Shown: positions 22,062 to 31,900, counted from the stretch's first letter. The stretch is DNA of 38,116 bases from an uncultured Oscillospiraceae bacterium (GCA_934631005.1 CAKTXA010000026.1:1-38116), one strand, 5' to 3'. A program made the numbers and translations. The notes: generated from the letters alone by a model not told the origin.

Positions 22062-24446
22062 ATGAACAAAAAGCCGAAGCTGCTGATCGCCGACGATTCC
22101 GCCATGAACCGCGCGATGCTCGCCGAGATCCTGGGCGATGACTATACCTATTCCTATGCTGAAAACGGCGTGCAGACCATCGAGCTTTTGGAGCGGGATC
22201 TGGATGTGGCGCTGGTGCTGCTCGACATCCATATGCCGCAGATGGACGGCTTCGGCGTGCTGGAGCTGATGAAGCGCCGCCGCTGGGTGGATGAGATCCC
22301 GGTCGTCATCATCTCCGCCGAGGAAAACGCCGAGTATATCCGCCGCGCGTATGATCTCGGCGCGGTGGACTATATCAACCGCCCCTACAACGCCGCCATC
22401 GTCCAGCGCCGTGTGAGCAACACGCTCATGTTCAGCGCGCGGCAGAAGCGGCTGGTGCAGCTGGTGGAAAACCAGGTGTATGAGCGCGAAAAGGCGAACA
22501 GCGCCATGGTCAACATCCTCAGCCACGTCATCGAATCGCGCAACAACGAGTCGGGGCTGCATCTGCTGCACGTGCGCACGCTCACCGAGCGCCTGCTGCG
22601 CAGGCTCGCCGAGACCGACGAGCACTCCATGCTCACCGAGTCCGCCATCGCCCGCATCACCACGCTCTCGGCCCTGCACGACATCGGCAAGATCGCCGTT
22701 CCCAAGGCGATCCTCAATAAGCCCGGCAAGCTCACGCCGGAGGAATTCGAGCTGATGAAGCGCCACACCGTCATCGGCGACGAGCTGCTGGCCGGCGTGC
22801 CGCTGCCGCAGGACGATCCGCTGCGCAAGACCGCGCATGAGATCTGCCGCTGGCACCACGAGCGGTGGGACGGCGGCGGCTACCCCGACGGGCTCCGCGG
22901 CGACGAGATCCCCATCTCCGCGCAGGTCGTGGCGATGGCGGATGTGTATGACGCGCTCACGAGCGAGCGCTGCTACAAAAAGGCCTATCCGCACGAGACG
23001 GCGGTGGAGATGATCTGCTCCGGCCAGTGCGGCGCGTTTGGCCCCAGGCTGCTCGCCTGCTTCCGCGACATCGCCGATACGCTCAAGGCCACCTATTCCG
23101 AAAGCGCCGAGAGCTACGACTTCGGCACCGAGGCGCAGCGGCTTGCCGACGAGGCGCTGACGCAGCGCCAGCTGCCGCGCGACGACCGCGGCGCGCGCCT
23201 GCTCGCCATCGACCAGGCGCAGAGCGAATTTTACGCCGAGCAGTGCGGCGGCATCCAGTTTGAATACAACCGCTGGCTGCGCAAGGTCATCTACACCGAC
23301 TGGTACGCCCCGCCCGAAAAGCGCCGCCGCGTAATGTATCTTGACCGCGGCGAGGACGGCGATGTGACGCTGCTTGGCCGCGAGGATCTTGCGCGGCTGT
23401 ACGATCTGCTCACCTACTCCACGCGCGAAAATCCGTATGTGCAGATGCAGGTGCTCATCCCCGTGAACGGGTCCTACCGCTGGCATCTGCTGCGCGCCCG
23501 CACCATCTGGACGACCAGCGACCTCAACTACGCCGGCGCGGTCGGCCAGTTCACCGACATCCACGAGGCCGTGCAGACGCGCGCACTGGAGGCCGTGGAG
23601 CAGAGCGACCCGACGCTGGCGGAGCTGTCCACCGTGGTGCGACGCCTGCGGGAGCTGTTCAGCGTGGTGCGGCTGGTCGACCCCGAGACGAACCATGTTC
23701 TGATCTCGCAGACCGACGGCACGCTCAAGGCGACCGACGAGCGCTGCTATGCCACCTGGGGCCGCGAGTGCCGGTGCGACAACTGCACGTCGCAGTGCGC
23801 GCTGAAAACCAGGCACTGGACCACAAAGCTGGAGCTGCGGGACAATGTGGTCTTTTTCGTCCTCTCGCGCTTTATCCGCGTGGGCGAGCGCGGGTGCGTG
23901 CTGGAGCTGGCGTCTCAGCTCGACGATCCGCTCTGTGAAACAGACGGCCAGCCGCAGCAGAGCGACGGCAGCACGTTCCTGCTGAATTTCTACCACGACG
24001 CGCTCACGCGCGCGTATTCCCGGCTGTATCTCGACAATTTCCTGCCCAATCTGGAAAATGCCGACGGTGTGGCGCTCGTGGATGTGGATCAGTTCAAGCG
24101 CATCAACGACACCTACGGCCACCCCGTGGGCGACGAGGCACTGCGCGCCATCGCCGCCGCGATGCTCAGCCGCATCCGCCAGTCCGACACCCTCGTCCGC
24201 TACGGCGGCGATGAGTTCCTGCTCATCTTCCCGCAGATCAGCGAGAGCGTGTTCTACCGCAGGCTCTCGCAGCTGCGCGACGCGGTGCGTGAGATCGTGC
24301 TGCCGGATGTGCCGGAGCTGCGGCTGGACGTGAGCATCGGCGGCGTGTACCGCGTGGCCCCGATGGCGGAGGCCATCCGGCAGGCCGACCGGAAAATGTA
24401 TGAGCAAAAGGCCCGCCATGCGGCGGAAAGGGAGCAGACAGAATGA
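22062..24446 (+). CDS. Response regulator with HD-GYP phosphodiesterase and GGDEF cyclase domains
   Basis: 794-residue cytoplasmic protein. REC domain: D11/D12, phosphoacceptor D55 and S85, but the usual conserved Lys is Arg (NRPY, R107). HD-GYP domain about residues 145-340: HD at 206-207 (LHDIGK), HHERWDGGGYPDGL, DVYDALTSERCYK. A PAS-like region (about 375-510) and a Cys-rich segment (CRCDNCTSQC, about 570-580) follow. The GGDEF domain at 715-719 is intact and preceded by an RxxD inhibitory site (706-709). The protein can in principle both make and degrade c-di-GMP. GGAGGG lies upstream of the start. It overlaps the Hpt gene by 4 nt. Confidence 0.93.
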   Translation: MNKKPKLLIADDSAMNRAMLAEILGDDYTYSYAENGVQTIELLERDLDVALVLLDIHMPQMDGFGVLELMKRRRWVDEIPVVIISAEENAEYIRRAYDLGAVDYINRPYNAAIVQRRVSNTLMFSARQKRLVQLVENQVYEREKANSAMVNILSHVIESRNNESGLHLLHVRTLTERLLRRLAETDEHSMLTESAIARITTLSALHDIGKIAVPKAILNKPGKLTPEEFELMKRHTVIGDELLAGVPLPQDDPLRKTAHEICRWHHERWDGGGYPDGLRGDEIPISAQVVAMADVYDALTSERCYKKAYPHETAVEMICSGQCGAFGPRLLACFRDIADTLKATYSESAESYDFGTEAQRLADEALTQRQLPRDDRGARLLAIDQAQSEFYAEQCGGIQFEYNRWLRKVIYTDWYAPPEKRRRVMYLDRGEDGDVTLLGREDLARLYDLLTYSTRENPYVQMQVLIPVNGSYRWHLLRARTIWTTSDLNYAGAVGQFTDIHEAVQTRALEAVEQSDPTLAELSTVVRRLRELFSVVRLVDPETNHVLISQTDGTLKATDERCYATWGRECRCDNCTSQCALKTRHWTTKLELRDNVVFFVLSRFIRVGERGCVLELASQLDDPLCETDGQPQQSDGSTFLLNFYHDALTRAYSRLYLDNFLPNLENADGVALVDVDQFKRINDTYGHPVGDEALRAIAAAMLSRIRQSDTLVRYGGDEFLLIFPQISESVFYRRLSQLRDAVREIVLPDVPELRLDVSIGGVYRVAPMAEAIRQADRKMYEQKARHAAEREQTE

Positions 24447-24793
24447 CGCTTTCAGAGCTTTACATCGTCCTCGGCGGCGACGTGCACGCCACGCTGGCGC
24501 GCATCCCGAGCGAGGCGATGATCCGGAAATTTGCAAAGATGTATACGCAGGACACGAGCTTTGCCGAGCTGCGGCAGGCCGTCGGCGCCTGCGACTGGGA
24601 CGGCGCGTTCCGCGCCGCGCACACGCTCAAGGGCGTGGCGCTGAATCTCGGCTTTTCGTATCTGGCGGATGCCGCCAGTGCGCTCACGGAGCATCTGCGC
24701 GGCGGCAATGCCCTGACGCAGCCGGCGCTGCTGCAGGCCGTTGAGGACGCGCACGCGCAGGCCCTGCGCGTGCTGAACGAGCTGGACGCCTGA
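24443..24793 (+). CDS. Histidine phosphotransfer (Hpt) domain protein
   Basis: 116-residue single-domain Hpt protein. The phosphorylatable His lies in AAHTLKGVALNLGF (near residue 60), within a helical bundle (FRAAHTLKG...YLADAASALTEHL). It relays phosphate between a hybrid kinase receiver and a downstream response regulator. Its ATG overlaps the stop of the upstream response regulator gene, and the hybrid kinase follows 24 nt later, so the three form an operon and probably one phosphorelay. The partner assignments are inference from context. Confidence 0.9.
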   Translation: MTLSELYIVLGGDVHATLARIPSEAMIRKFAKMYTQDTSFAELRQAVGACDWDGAFRAAHTLKGVALNLGFSYLADAASALTEHLRGGNALTQPALLQAVEDAHAQALRVLNELDA

Positions 24794-24817
24794 GTATCTG
24801 GCGGGCGGAGGGAGCAT

Positions 24818-26419
24818 ATGTCGATCAAGACCTATTATGGCGAGGAGCTGTATTTCCGCGACGGCTCGGTCCCGCTCAGCGGCGGGCTGGAGCGGTGCAT
24901 CCGGGAGCTTTTGACGCAGAACCACGGCGTGGGGATTATCGGCGGGCTTTATGAGCCGGGCCTGCGGCTGACGCTCGTCAGCAAGCTCACGCTGGATCTG
25001 CTGGGCTACGGCAGCTCCGACGAGCTGCTCGAGCACTGCGGCGGCAGCGTCCTGCCGCTGTTCGCCCCCGCCGGGGGCGGGGCGATGACGGAGGCGGCGT
25101 TCCGCGCTCTGCCGCCTGTCAGCGAGCAGCGGCTGTATCAAAGGGACGGGCGGGCGCTCTGGGTGCGCGTGGTCAGGCGGGATCGGCCCGAGGGCCGCGC
25201 GCTGTGGCTGATGTCGCTGTGTGACATTGATGCCGTGCGCACCCGCGAGGAGCAGCTGACGCTTGCCAAGGAGGACGCCGAGCGCGCCAATCTTGCCAAA
25301 ACGCACTTTCTCTCCCGCATGAGCCACGACATCCGCACGCCTATGAACGGGATGCTCGGCATGGCGCGCATCGCGCAGGCGAATGTCAACGACCCCGCCG
25401 TCGTGTCCGACGCGCTGCAGAAGATCATCGCCGCCGGGCAGCAGCTGAAGCTGCTCATCGACGAGGTGCTGGACATGGGCCAGCTGGAGAGCGGCCGCAT
25501 AGAACTGCTGCATGAGTCGTTTGACCTGCGTGCGGAGCTGGAAAAGGCCGACGCGGTGCTCGCACCGCTCGCCGCCGAGCGCGGCGTGCAGCTCCCGCCC
25601 GTGCACTATTGGCAGACCGACAGCCATATCCGCGGCAGTCTGCCGCATCTGTACCGTGTGCTGGAAAATATCGTGACGAACGCTGTCAAATATACGCCCG
25701 CGGGCGGCAGCGTGGAGCGGTGGCTGGAGCAGTCGCCCATCGACGAGACGCACGCCCTGTTCCGCTTTACCGTGCAGGACACGGGCGTGGGCATGAGCGC
25801 GGAATTTCAGCAGCATATGTTTGAGCCCTTCACCCGCGAGGACAGCGCCGCCGTGCCCGGCACGGGTCTGGGGCTTGCCATCACACACGATCTGGTGGAA
25901 AAAATGGGCGGCAGCATTCAGGTAAAAAGCGCGCCGGGCGCCGGAACGCGCGTCACCGTCAGTCTCCCCCTGGAGCTGACGCCCGCTCCCGCAGGACCGC
26001 TCGAGCGCAGCGAGGCGCTGCTCAGCAGTCTCGGCGGGCTGCGCGTGCTTTTGGCTGAGGACAACAGCCTCAATCGTGAGATCTTGGAATTTCTGCTGCA
26101 GCAGGCGGGCGTGGAGGTCGAGTCGGTGCGCACTGGGCGGCAGGCGCTCGAGACGTTTGCCGCGTCGCCGTCCGGGCACTTTGGGTTGATCCTGATGGAT
26201 GTGATGATGCCGGAGCTGTCGGGTCTGGATGCCACGCGCCTCATCCGCCGCTCGGCGCATCCGCAGGCGCAGAGCATCCCCATCATCGCCGTCACCGCCA
26301 ACGCCTTTGCCTCCGATGTGCGCGCTGCCCTGGACGCCGGCATGAACGACCACATCGCCAAGCCCATAGACAGCCCCCGCCTCTACGCCGTTTTGCAGCG
26401 CTATTGCGGGAAAAAATAA
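24818..26419 (+). CDS. Soluble hybrid histidine kinase (PAS-HisKA-HATPase-REC)
   Basis: 533-residue kinase without transmembrane helices. A PAS-like sensor spans about residues 35-140. The dimerisation domain has MSHDIRTPMN with phospho-His H170. The ATPase domain has the N box (NIVTNAVKYT, 284-293), G1 (DTGVGM, 321-326) and G2 (GTGLGLAI, 348-355). The C-terminal receiver has ED at 414-415, D461 as phosphoacceptor, T493 and K515. It should pass phosphate to its own receiver, then to the Hpt protein and on to the response regulator encoded upstream. The input signal is unknown. The ribosome site is GGAGGGAG. A strong terminator follows. Confidence 0.93.
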   Translation: MSIKTYYGEELYFRDGSVPLSGGLERCIRELLTQNHGVGIIGGLYEPGLRLTLVSKLTLDLLGYGSSDELLEHCGGSVLPLFAPAGGGAMTEAAFRALPPVSEQRLYQRDGRALWVRVVRRDRPEGRALWLMSLCDIDAVRTREEQLTLAKEDAERANLAKTHFLSRMSHDIRTPMNGMLGMARIAQANVNDPAVVSDALQKIIAAGQQLKLLIDEVLDMGQLESGRIELLHESFDLRAELEKADAVLAPLAAERGVQLPPVHYWQTDSHIRGSLPHLYRVLENIVTNAVKYTPAGGSVERWLEQSPIDETHALFRFTVQDTGVGMSAEFQQHMFEPFTREDSAAVPGTGLGLAITHDLVEKMGGSIQVKSAPGAGTRVTVSLPLELTPAPAGPLERSEALLSSLGGLRVLLAEDNSLNREILEFLLQQAGVEVESVRTGRQALETFAASPSGHFGLILMDVMMPELSGLDATRLIRRSAHPQAQSIPIIAVTANAFASDVRAALDAGMNDHIAKPIDSPRLYAVLQRYCGKK

Positions 26420-26421
26420 CC

Positions 26422-26455
26422 AAACCGCTCTTCCCTCCCGGGAGAGCGGGTTTTT
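26422..26455 (+). terminator. Terminator of the signalling operon
   Basis: CCGCTCT (26425-26431) pairs with AGAGCGG (26443-26449) with further pairing inside, followed by GTTTTT. It starts 4 nt after the stop codon of the hybrid kinase. Confidence 0.85.
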
Positions 26456-26456
26456 A

Positions 26457-26626
26457 GGTAAAGGTGAAGCGTGAATAGTGAATAAGTAAGCACGTGACTG
26501 CCGTATCCCTGACGCACCGGCGAAATGTAGGCACCCCTTGCCTTCCCCTGGGGGAAGCCAAGGGGTGCATTCCGCCTCGCTCCTGCGTCGGGGATACGGC
26601 ACATTCCTCATTCTTCATCCTTCATT
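26457..26626. repeat. MITE-like inverted repeat in the kinase-DUF951 spacer
   Basis: Outer arms are runs of GTGAATA-like heptads (about 26466-26489) and their complement (TTCTTCATCCTTCATT, about 26611-26626). Inside, TGCCGTATCCC at 26510-26520 is complemented by GGGATACGGCA near 26591-26601, and the centre holds CTTCCCC/GGGGAAG palindromes like those upstream of pilA. No coding capacity is seen. Confidence 0.5.
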
Positions 26627-26659
26627 AAAAAGCGGAAGGGTCTCCCCTTCCGCTTTTTT
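26627..26659. terminator. Bidirectional terminator
   Basis: Perfect stem AGCGGAAGGG (26631-26640) and CCCTTCCGCT (26645-26654) with T-runs on both strands. It overlaps the stop codon of the DUF951 gene and closes the minus-strand rarA unit, and may back up the plus-strand operon. Confidence 0.85.
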
Positions 26660-26852
26660 ATTTCTCCTCCGCCCCTTCGCGGAGGATCTGTTTGATGTTT
26701 TTTTCCGCCTTGCTGCGCGGCAGCATGACCTCGTGGCCGCAGCCGGTGCAGCGGAGGCGGAAATCCATCCCCGTGCGCAGCACCAGCCAGCGGCGGCTGC
26801 CGCAGGGGTGATCCTTTTTCATCACCAGAATATCGCCCAGACGTACATCCAT
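26658..26852 (-). CDS. Small DUF951 family protein
   Basis: 64-residue protein MDVRLGDILVMKKDHPCG... of the DUF951 (YyzM-like) family widespread in Firmicutes. Conserved features are the DHPCG segment (residues 14-18), RWLVLRTGMDFRLRC and CTGCGH (35-40); Cys17, Cys35, Cys38 and His40 could bind a metal. The function of the family is not established. The start at 26852 fits the family N-terminus and has GTGAGG upstream; the longer open frame overlaps rarA. It lies 10 nt after rarA and probably shares its transcript. Confidence 0.88.
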   Translation of the reverse strand: MDVRLGDILVMKKDHPCGSRRWLVLRTGMDFRLRCTGCGHEVMLPRSKAEKNIKQILREGAEEK

Positions 26853-26862
26853 ACCGCGTGCC

Positions 26863-28125
26863 TCACTTTCCCTTGATCTCGTCCCAGTAGCGCTTGGCCG
26901 CCTGCTCGGTCTTGTTGTCGCCGGGGACGTAATACTGCGTGCCCACCAGCGCGTCCGGCAGGTACTGCTGCCGCACCCAGTGGCCCGGGAAATTATGCGG
27001 GTACAGGTACCCCTGCTCGCGCTCAAAGCCCGTGCCGTCGGCGTGCACGTTCTGCAGCTGGCGCGGGATGGGGCCGGTCCTGCCCTTTTTCACATCCGCC
27101 ATCGCCGCGTCGATGGCCATGCAGCCGGAGTTCGACTTCGGCGCGGTCGCGAGCAGGATCACCGCGTCCGCCAGCGGCAGGCGCGCCTCCGGCAGGCCCA
27201 GCTGCAGCGCGCTGTCCACGCACGCCTTCACGATGGCGATGGCCTGCGGATAGGCCAGGCCCACGTCCTCCGCCGCGGAGCAGAGGATGCGGCGGCAAGC
27301 CGACGGCAGGTCGCCCGCCTCCAAAAACCGCGCCAGATAGTGCACCGCCGCGTCGGGATCGGAGCCGCGGATGGACTTCATCAGCGCCGACAGGGCGTCA
27401 AAATGCTCGTCGCCGTCGCGGTCATAGCGCATGGCCGCCCGCTGCGAGAGCGCCTTCGCATCCGCCATCGTGAGCGAAAGCACGCCGTTTTCCTGCCCAC
27501 CTGCCGCAAACAGCAGCTCCACGGCGTTCATCGCCTTGCGCATATCGCCGCCGCAGGCGTAGCAGATATGCTCGTACACCCCGTCCTCCGCCTGCACCGT
27601 CACGCCGTTTTTTTCGGCCATATACCGCACCGCGCGCTGCACGGCGGGCATCGCCTGCGCGGGTGTGATGGGCTTAAACTCAAACACCGTCGAGCGCGAC
27701 AGGATGGCGTTGTAGACGTAAAAATACGGGTTTTCGGTCGTAGACGCGATGAGTGTGATCTTGCCGTTTTCGATGTATTCCAGCAGCGTCTGCTGCTGCT
27801 TTTTGCTGAAATACTGGATCTCGTCCAGATACAGCAGCACGCCGTTCGGCGCCAAAAACGTGTCGAGCTGGGCGTAGATGTCCTTAATATCGCCCGTGGA
27901 GGCGGTGGTGGCGTTGAGGCGGCAGAGCTTGCGCTGCGTTTTGGCGGCGATGATGTTGGCCACAGTCGTCTTGCCCGTGCCGGACGGGCCGTAGAAGATC
28001 ATGTTCGGCACATGGCCGGACTCGATGAGCCGCCGCAGCAGCCCGCCGTCTCCCAAAATATGCTCCTGCCCGCAGACGTCGGAAAGCTCCCGCGGCCGCA
28101 AAGCATCCGCCAGCGGCTGATACAT
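26863..28125 (-). CDS. rarA: Replication-associated recombination ATPase RarA (MgsA)
   Basis: 420-residue AAA+ ATPase related to clamp-loader subunits and RuvB, acting at stalled replication forks. The N-terminal PLADALRPRELSDVCGQEHI is characteristic. Walker A GPSGTGKTT lies near residues 45-53, Walker B LYLDEIQYF near 95-103, sensor-1 IASTTENPYFYVYNAILSR, and the C-terminal tetramerisation region contains YPHNFPGHWVRQQYLP. The start at 28125 fits the family N-terminus and has a GGGGGCGAGGGG ribosome-site region; 17 further codons upstream are not conserved. It has its own promoter. Confidence 0.95.
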   Translation of the reverse strand: MYQPLADALRPRELSDVCGQEHILGDGGLLRRLIESGHVPNMIFYGPSGTGKTTVANIIAAKTQRKLCRLNATTASTGDIKDIYAQLDTFLAPNGVLLYLDEIQYFSKKQQQTLLEYIENGKITLIASTTENPYFYVYNAILSRSTVFEFKPITPAQAMPAVQRAVRYMAEKNGVTVQAEDGVYEHICYACGGDMRKAMNAVELLFAAGGQENGVLSLTMADAKALSQRAAMRYDRDGDEHFDALSALMKSIRGSDPDAAVHYLARFLEAGDLPSACRRILCSAAEDVGLAYPQAIAIVKACVDSALQLGLPEARLPLADAVILLATAPKSNSGCMAIDAAMADVKKGRTGPIPRQLQNVHADGTGFEREQGYLYPHNFPGHWVRQQYLPDALVGTQYYVPGDNKTEQAAKRYWDEIKGK

Positions 28126-28156
28126 ACCCCTCGCCCCCTTGTGATCAGATGCCTGT

Positions 28157-28186
28157 ATTATACGCAATTCCCCCACCGCTTTTCAA
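28157..28186 (-). promoter_or_regulatory. Promoter of rarA
   Basis: On the minus strand TTGAAA (28181-28186), 18-bp spacer, perfect TATAAT (28157-28162), 31 bp before the rarA start codon. Confidence 0.75.
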
Positions 28187-28197
28187 GGCCCGCCCGC

Positions 28198-28232
28198 AAA
28201 AAGTTCCCGCCGGCTCTGTGAGCCGGCGGGAA
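28198..28232 (-). terminator. Terminator of the cohesin/dockerin gene pair
   Basis: On the minus strand a perfect stem (TTCCCGCCGGCTC and GAGCCGGCGGGAA, 28204-28216 and 28220-28232) with a 3-nt loop is followed by CTTTTT. It starts 4 bp after the stop codon of the cohesin-only gene. Confidence 0.9.
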
Positions 28233-28235
28233 TGC

Positions 28236-28979
28236 TCATTGTAAAATCAACGTTTCCGCCGGGCAGACCGGCAGGCCGCCGTCGAGCCAGAGGAGCTTCA
28301 CCGTCCCGCCGCCCGTGATCTCCGGCAGCTGCACGGTCTCCGCCGCCGGGCAGCTGTACGCCGCAGCGAACTGCCCGGACGCCCTGTAGGCGACGGCCCA
28401 AATTTCGCCGCGCAGCGGATGCTCCGCCGTCAGCGCCGCCTGACGGCTGCCAACGCTGACCTGTACCGTCCGGGGGCTCTCCGCGGCCTCCACCACGCCG
28501 GGCGCAAATTGCAGCCCGAGGGGCTTATTTTTTTCGTCGTAGTTGAGCGTGTCGTCGTCATAATCGCCGTCCCGCCCGTGATAGGCGGCCACGGTGACGG
28601 GATACTCCCCGCTCGCGTCCGCATGAAGCCGGAAGGTCAGCGTTGCCAGCACGCCGTTATACTGCACATTCACGGTGCTGAGCCAGAGCAGGACATACGG
28701 GTTCGCGGAATAATACTCCGACGTCACCCAGTATGTGCCGCCCGGCGCCGCGTTTTCCGCGCCGAGCAGCGTCATGGCGTCTGCGTCATAGCCGATCGCA
28801 AGCGCAAGGCTCATAAAGCCGCCGCAGCCGGAGAGATACACCGGCACCTGCACCGTCTCGCCCGCGTGGGCGCTGACGTTGCCCACCGAAACGCGCGGCG
28901 CATCGGCGGCGCGGGCGGCCCCGGCGTAGCCGAGCAGCAGGCCCAGCGCGAGCAGGAGCGCAACAAACCGTTTTTTCAC
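28236..28979 (-). CDS. Secreted cohesin-domain protein
   Basis: 247-residue protein with a clear signal peptide (KKRFVALLLALGLLLG, predicted cut after ARA at residue 24). Residues about 28-165 form a cohesin-like beta sandwich: VSVGNVSAHAGETVQVPVYL start, GFMSLALAIGYDADAMTL, and NVQYNGVLATLTFRL. The same layout is seen in the cohesin of the neighbouring large protein. A small C-terminal beta domain follows (about 165-247). No dockerin, sortase motif or SLH domain is visible, so surface attachment is unclear. The start is GTG at 28979 with GAGGA 7 nt upstream; the frame extends upstream but overlaps the previous gene. It lies 10 nt after that gene. Confidence 0.83.
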   Translation of the reverse strand: MKKRFVALLLALGLLLGYAGAARAADAPRVSVGNVSAHAGETVQVPVYLSGCGGFMSLALAIGYDADAMTLLGAENAAPGGTYWVTSEYYSANPYVLLWLSTVNVQYNGVLATLTFRLHADASGEYPVTVAAYHGRDGDYDDDTLNYDEKNKPLGLQFAPGVVEAAESPRTVQVSVGSRQAALTAEHPLRGEIWAVAYRASGQFAAAYSCPAAETVQLPEITGGGTVKLLWLDGGLPVCPAETLILQ

Positions 28980-28989
28980 GCAGCCGTCC

Positions 28990-31900
28990 TCAGTGCAGCT
29001 CAATGTCCCAGCCCGCGATGTAGCGCAGCAGCAGGATCGCGTCCCAGCTGTTGATGCGGCCGTTGCCGTCCACATCCATCGCCGCGGGCACCAGACCCTC
29101 TACATCCCATCCGGCGAGGTATTGCAGGGTGTAGACCGCGTCGCGGCTGGTGACCTTGTCATCGCCGGTCGTGTCGCCGGGTGTGTAGTGCAGGACGGTG
29201 ACGGTGCCGCTCTCATACGCGAACGGGACGGCGGTGTGATTTTCGTCGTAGTTCACGTCCTCGCCGTCGCGGTTCGCGCCGTCTATGCCGCGGTAGTAGC
29301 ACACCGTGATCGGGTACTCGCCCTCCGGCGCGTCCTCGCGAACGGTAAAATTCAGCAGCGCCAGCGTGCCGTTATACGTCAGGTTCTGTGTCGAGGTCCA
29401 GTTGAGCAGATAGGGATTTTTCTGCACCGTCTGCGAGGTGGTCAGGATGCCGCCGAAGGCCGTCGGCTCCGTGCTCTCCAGCGCCATGACGCTCTTGTCC
29501 CACGCGATCTCCACGCTGAGGTCGGCGAAGCCGGGGTTATTCTCCAGCTTCAGCGGGATCTGCACGGTCTTGCCCGCCTTGACGCGCGCCGACCCGGCGC
29601 TGACCGTCGGGGGCGCTGCGGCCGGTTTGATCACAATGCGCCCCATAGCGATGGGCGCGCCGGAAGCGTCGTAGGTCGTGTACGACACGGAGCCTTCCTC
29701 CGCCCCATCCGCCAGCCGGAAGCACACCCCATCCAACATCTGCCGCTCCGTCCCGGCAGACTGCAAAGCGACCCCTTGCAGCTCCATGGGGGCGGAGTAG
29801 GTGGCATTATCAGTCAGATAGTAAGTCATTGTCGTCACGCCATCCAGAGCGGTGACAACGATGTACCAGCCTTCGGTGCCAGCAACGTAATTGGAGTCAG
29901 CCACCGTACCAACAGCCGAGTAGACCTCAACGGTCGCGCCTGCAACGGTGGTCGCCTCTTCCAGAGCCATCTTTAATACATCCAGAGTGTAGTTGACTGT
30001 GATCGTGATGTTGCTGCCATTGATACTCATTCCGGTCGTTGCATTGACCTTGCCTGCATCAAGAGTGGCATCGCTGTAACCAGCCGTCGTGTTGACGCAA
30101 ATCTTGATATATGGTCTGACCGTGATGGTGTCACTATCCACTGTCGGCACGGGAACCTCGACACCGGCGGTGTTGGCCGTGTCGGCATTCATTTCCGCCT
30201 CCGTGTCGTACATCCGCACGGTGAAGCCTACCTTCTCATAACCTTCGTCGATGGAGAGGACGGTCATAGCTTCCCACTTATGTCCAATAACTTCTTCTGT
30301 AGCTGTGCCCTTGAGTTCAGTGGTGCCGCAGAAGAATTTTATGGTCGCAACATCAACGGCATCCACAACCGTAAACTTGCCGTTGTCAGCGTTCTTGTAG
30401 ACGTACAGGAAGTCGCCAGCTTCGACCTTGTCGTAGTCGAGGGACTCGATCTTGCTCAGCGAGTAGGCGGTGATGTCCTTGCTGCCGCCGTCGATGACGA
30501 GGTAGTCAGGAGTAGCACCAGCAGCAGCCTTGTTGACCTGCAGCACGGAGCCGACCTTGGTCACAGCGTAGTTCGCAGCGGAGGTCGCATCCGGCGTGGT
30601 CACAGCCGCGCCAGCGGTGACACCCTTGAAGGTGAGCTCATTTGTGCTGCTGACATAGACGGTATAGAACCCAGTCGGCGCGCCAGCCAGAGCGTTTCTG
30701 CCATCCGCCTTATAGAGGTACTCCTGCTCAGTCAGGGAGCCGGTGTCCTTATCCAGAGCATAAGCAATGAGCTTGATTGGGTACTTTCCATTATTCACCT
30801 TACTGCTAGGGAGGGTATCGCCCTTGTAGAAGATAGTTCTTTCTACCGCTGCTGGTTCCTCGCTGAAATAGTACTTTTCTCTTCCAACCTTATTGTCGGT
30901 CCCTGTGCTCTCGCTGCTCTTATAGAGCGTACCGCCGCTCTGCGCGGAAAACTTTATATACTCCGGTGCCACACCCGCAGCATCCCTGATAGCGGCTTCC
31001 ATATCGTCTTTGCTGAACACCGCATAACCGTCCTGATTGGCTTCGAGCGTGATCGTAACATTTCTTTTGCCGTTGACCTCGATGACGAGCTTGCCGTCCA
31101 CGGTGCGGGCGCGGTCGTTCTTATCCTTGCCGGTGGCGGTGAAGGGGATCTTCACGGTGTAGGTGCTCGTTCTGGTGCCCGCGGTGAACACCACGGCGTC
31201 CAGATCGTCCTGCTTGGAGTCGGCCTCATAGTAGAACCTCGTGCTGGCGGAGACCTTCTTCGCGCTGCTCGCGTCGGACTCGTACAGCCAGCCGTAGGCG
31301 CTGGTGCCGTAGTAGGTCGCGTCGCCGACGAGGAACTTCACGTGCTCCAGCGTGCCCTTGGAGTATTCGTCCTCAAAGAAGCTCTGGAAATCGTCCTCAT
31401 CCAGCGCCACGGTGTCCTCGGAGGAGACATAGTACACAATGTCGCCGCTGGCCGTGCCGTCGCCGTCGATGGTGACCTTGCCGGTCGCCGTCACGCCGCT
31501 GCCGTAGGCGGTGAACTCGGCATAGTGAGACTTCTTCGCGTCGTCGATGATGAAGGTGACCTTATCGAGGTCGACGCGGCTGCTGGAGCTGGGGTTGTAA
31601 TAGCAGTCCGTGCTGCTCGTGACCTTGTTGCTGTTGGACGTGGAATCCGCATCCTTGTACAGCTGGCCGCCGTACTGCGACGTGAAGTTCACGTAGCTCA
31701 GCGTGTAGCCGGTCGCATCCTTGAACGCCTTGGCAAAATCGTAACCGTCAAAGGTCGCGTAGCCGTCAGAATCGGAGACATAGTTGATGGTGTCCATGCT
31801 GTAGCTGCTGGTCACACTGACCGGGACGGTGTTGCTGGTGTAGCTCTGGCCGCCGATGCTGACGGTGGCATAGATGCTCGTCGTGCCCTTCTTGAGCGCA

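Noticed and set aside
21909..24536. Minus-strand open frame of 875 codons over the HD-GYP/GGDEF gene
   Set aside because: Antisense shadow of a clear multidomain protein; no motifs or ribosome site.
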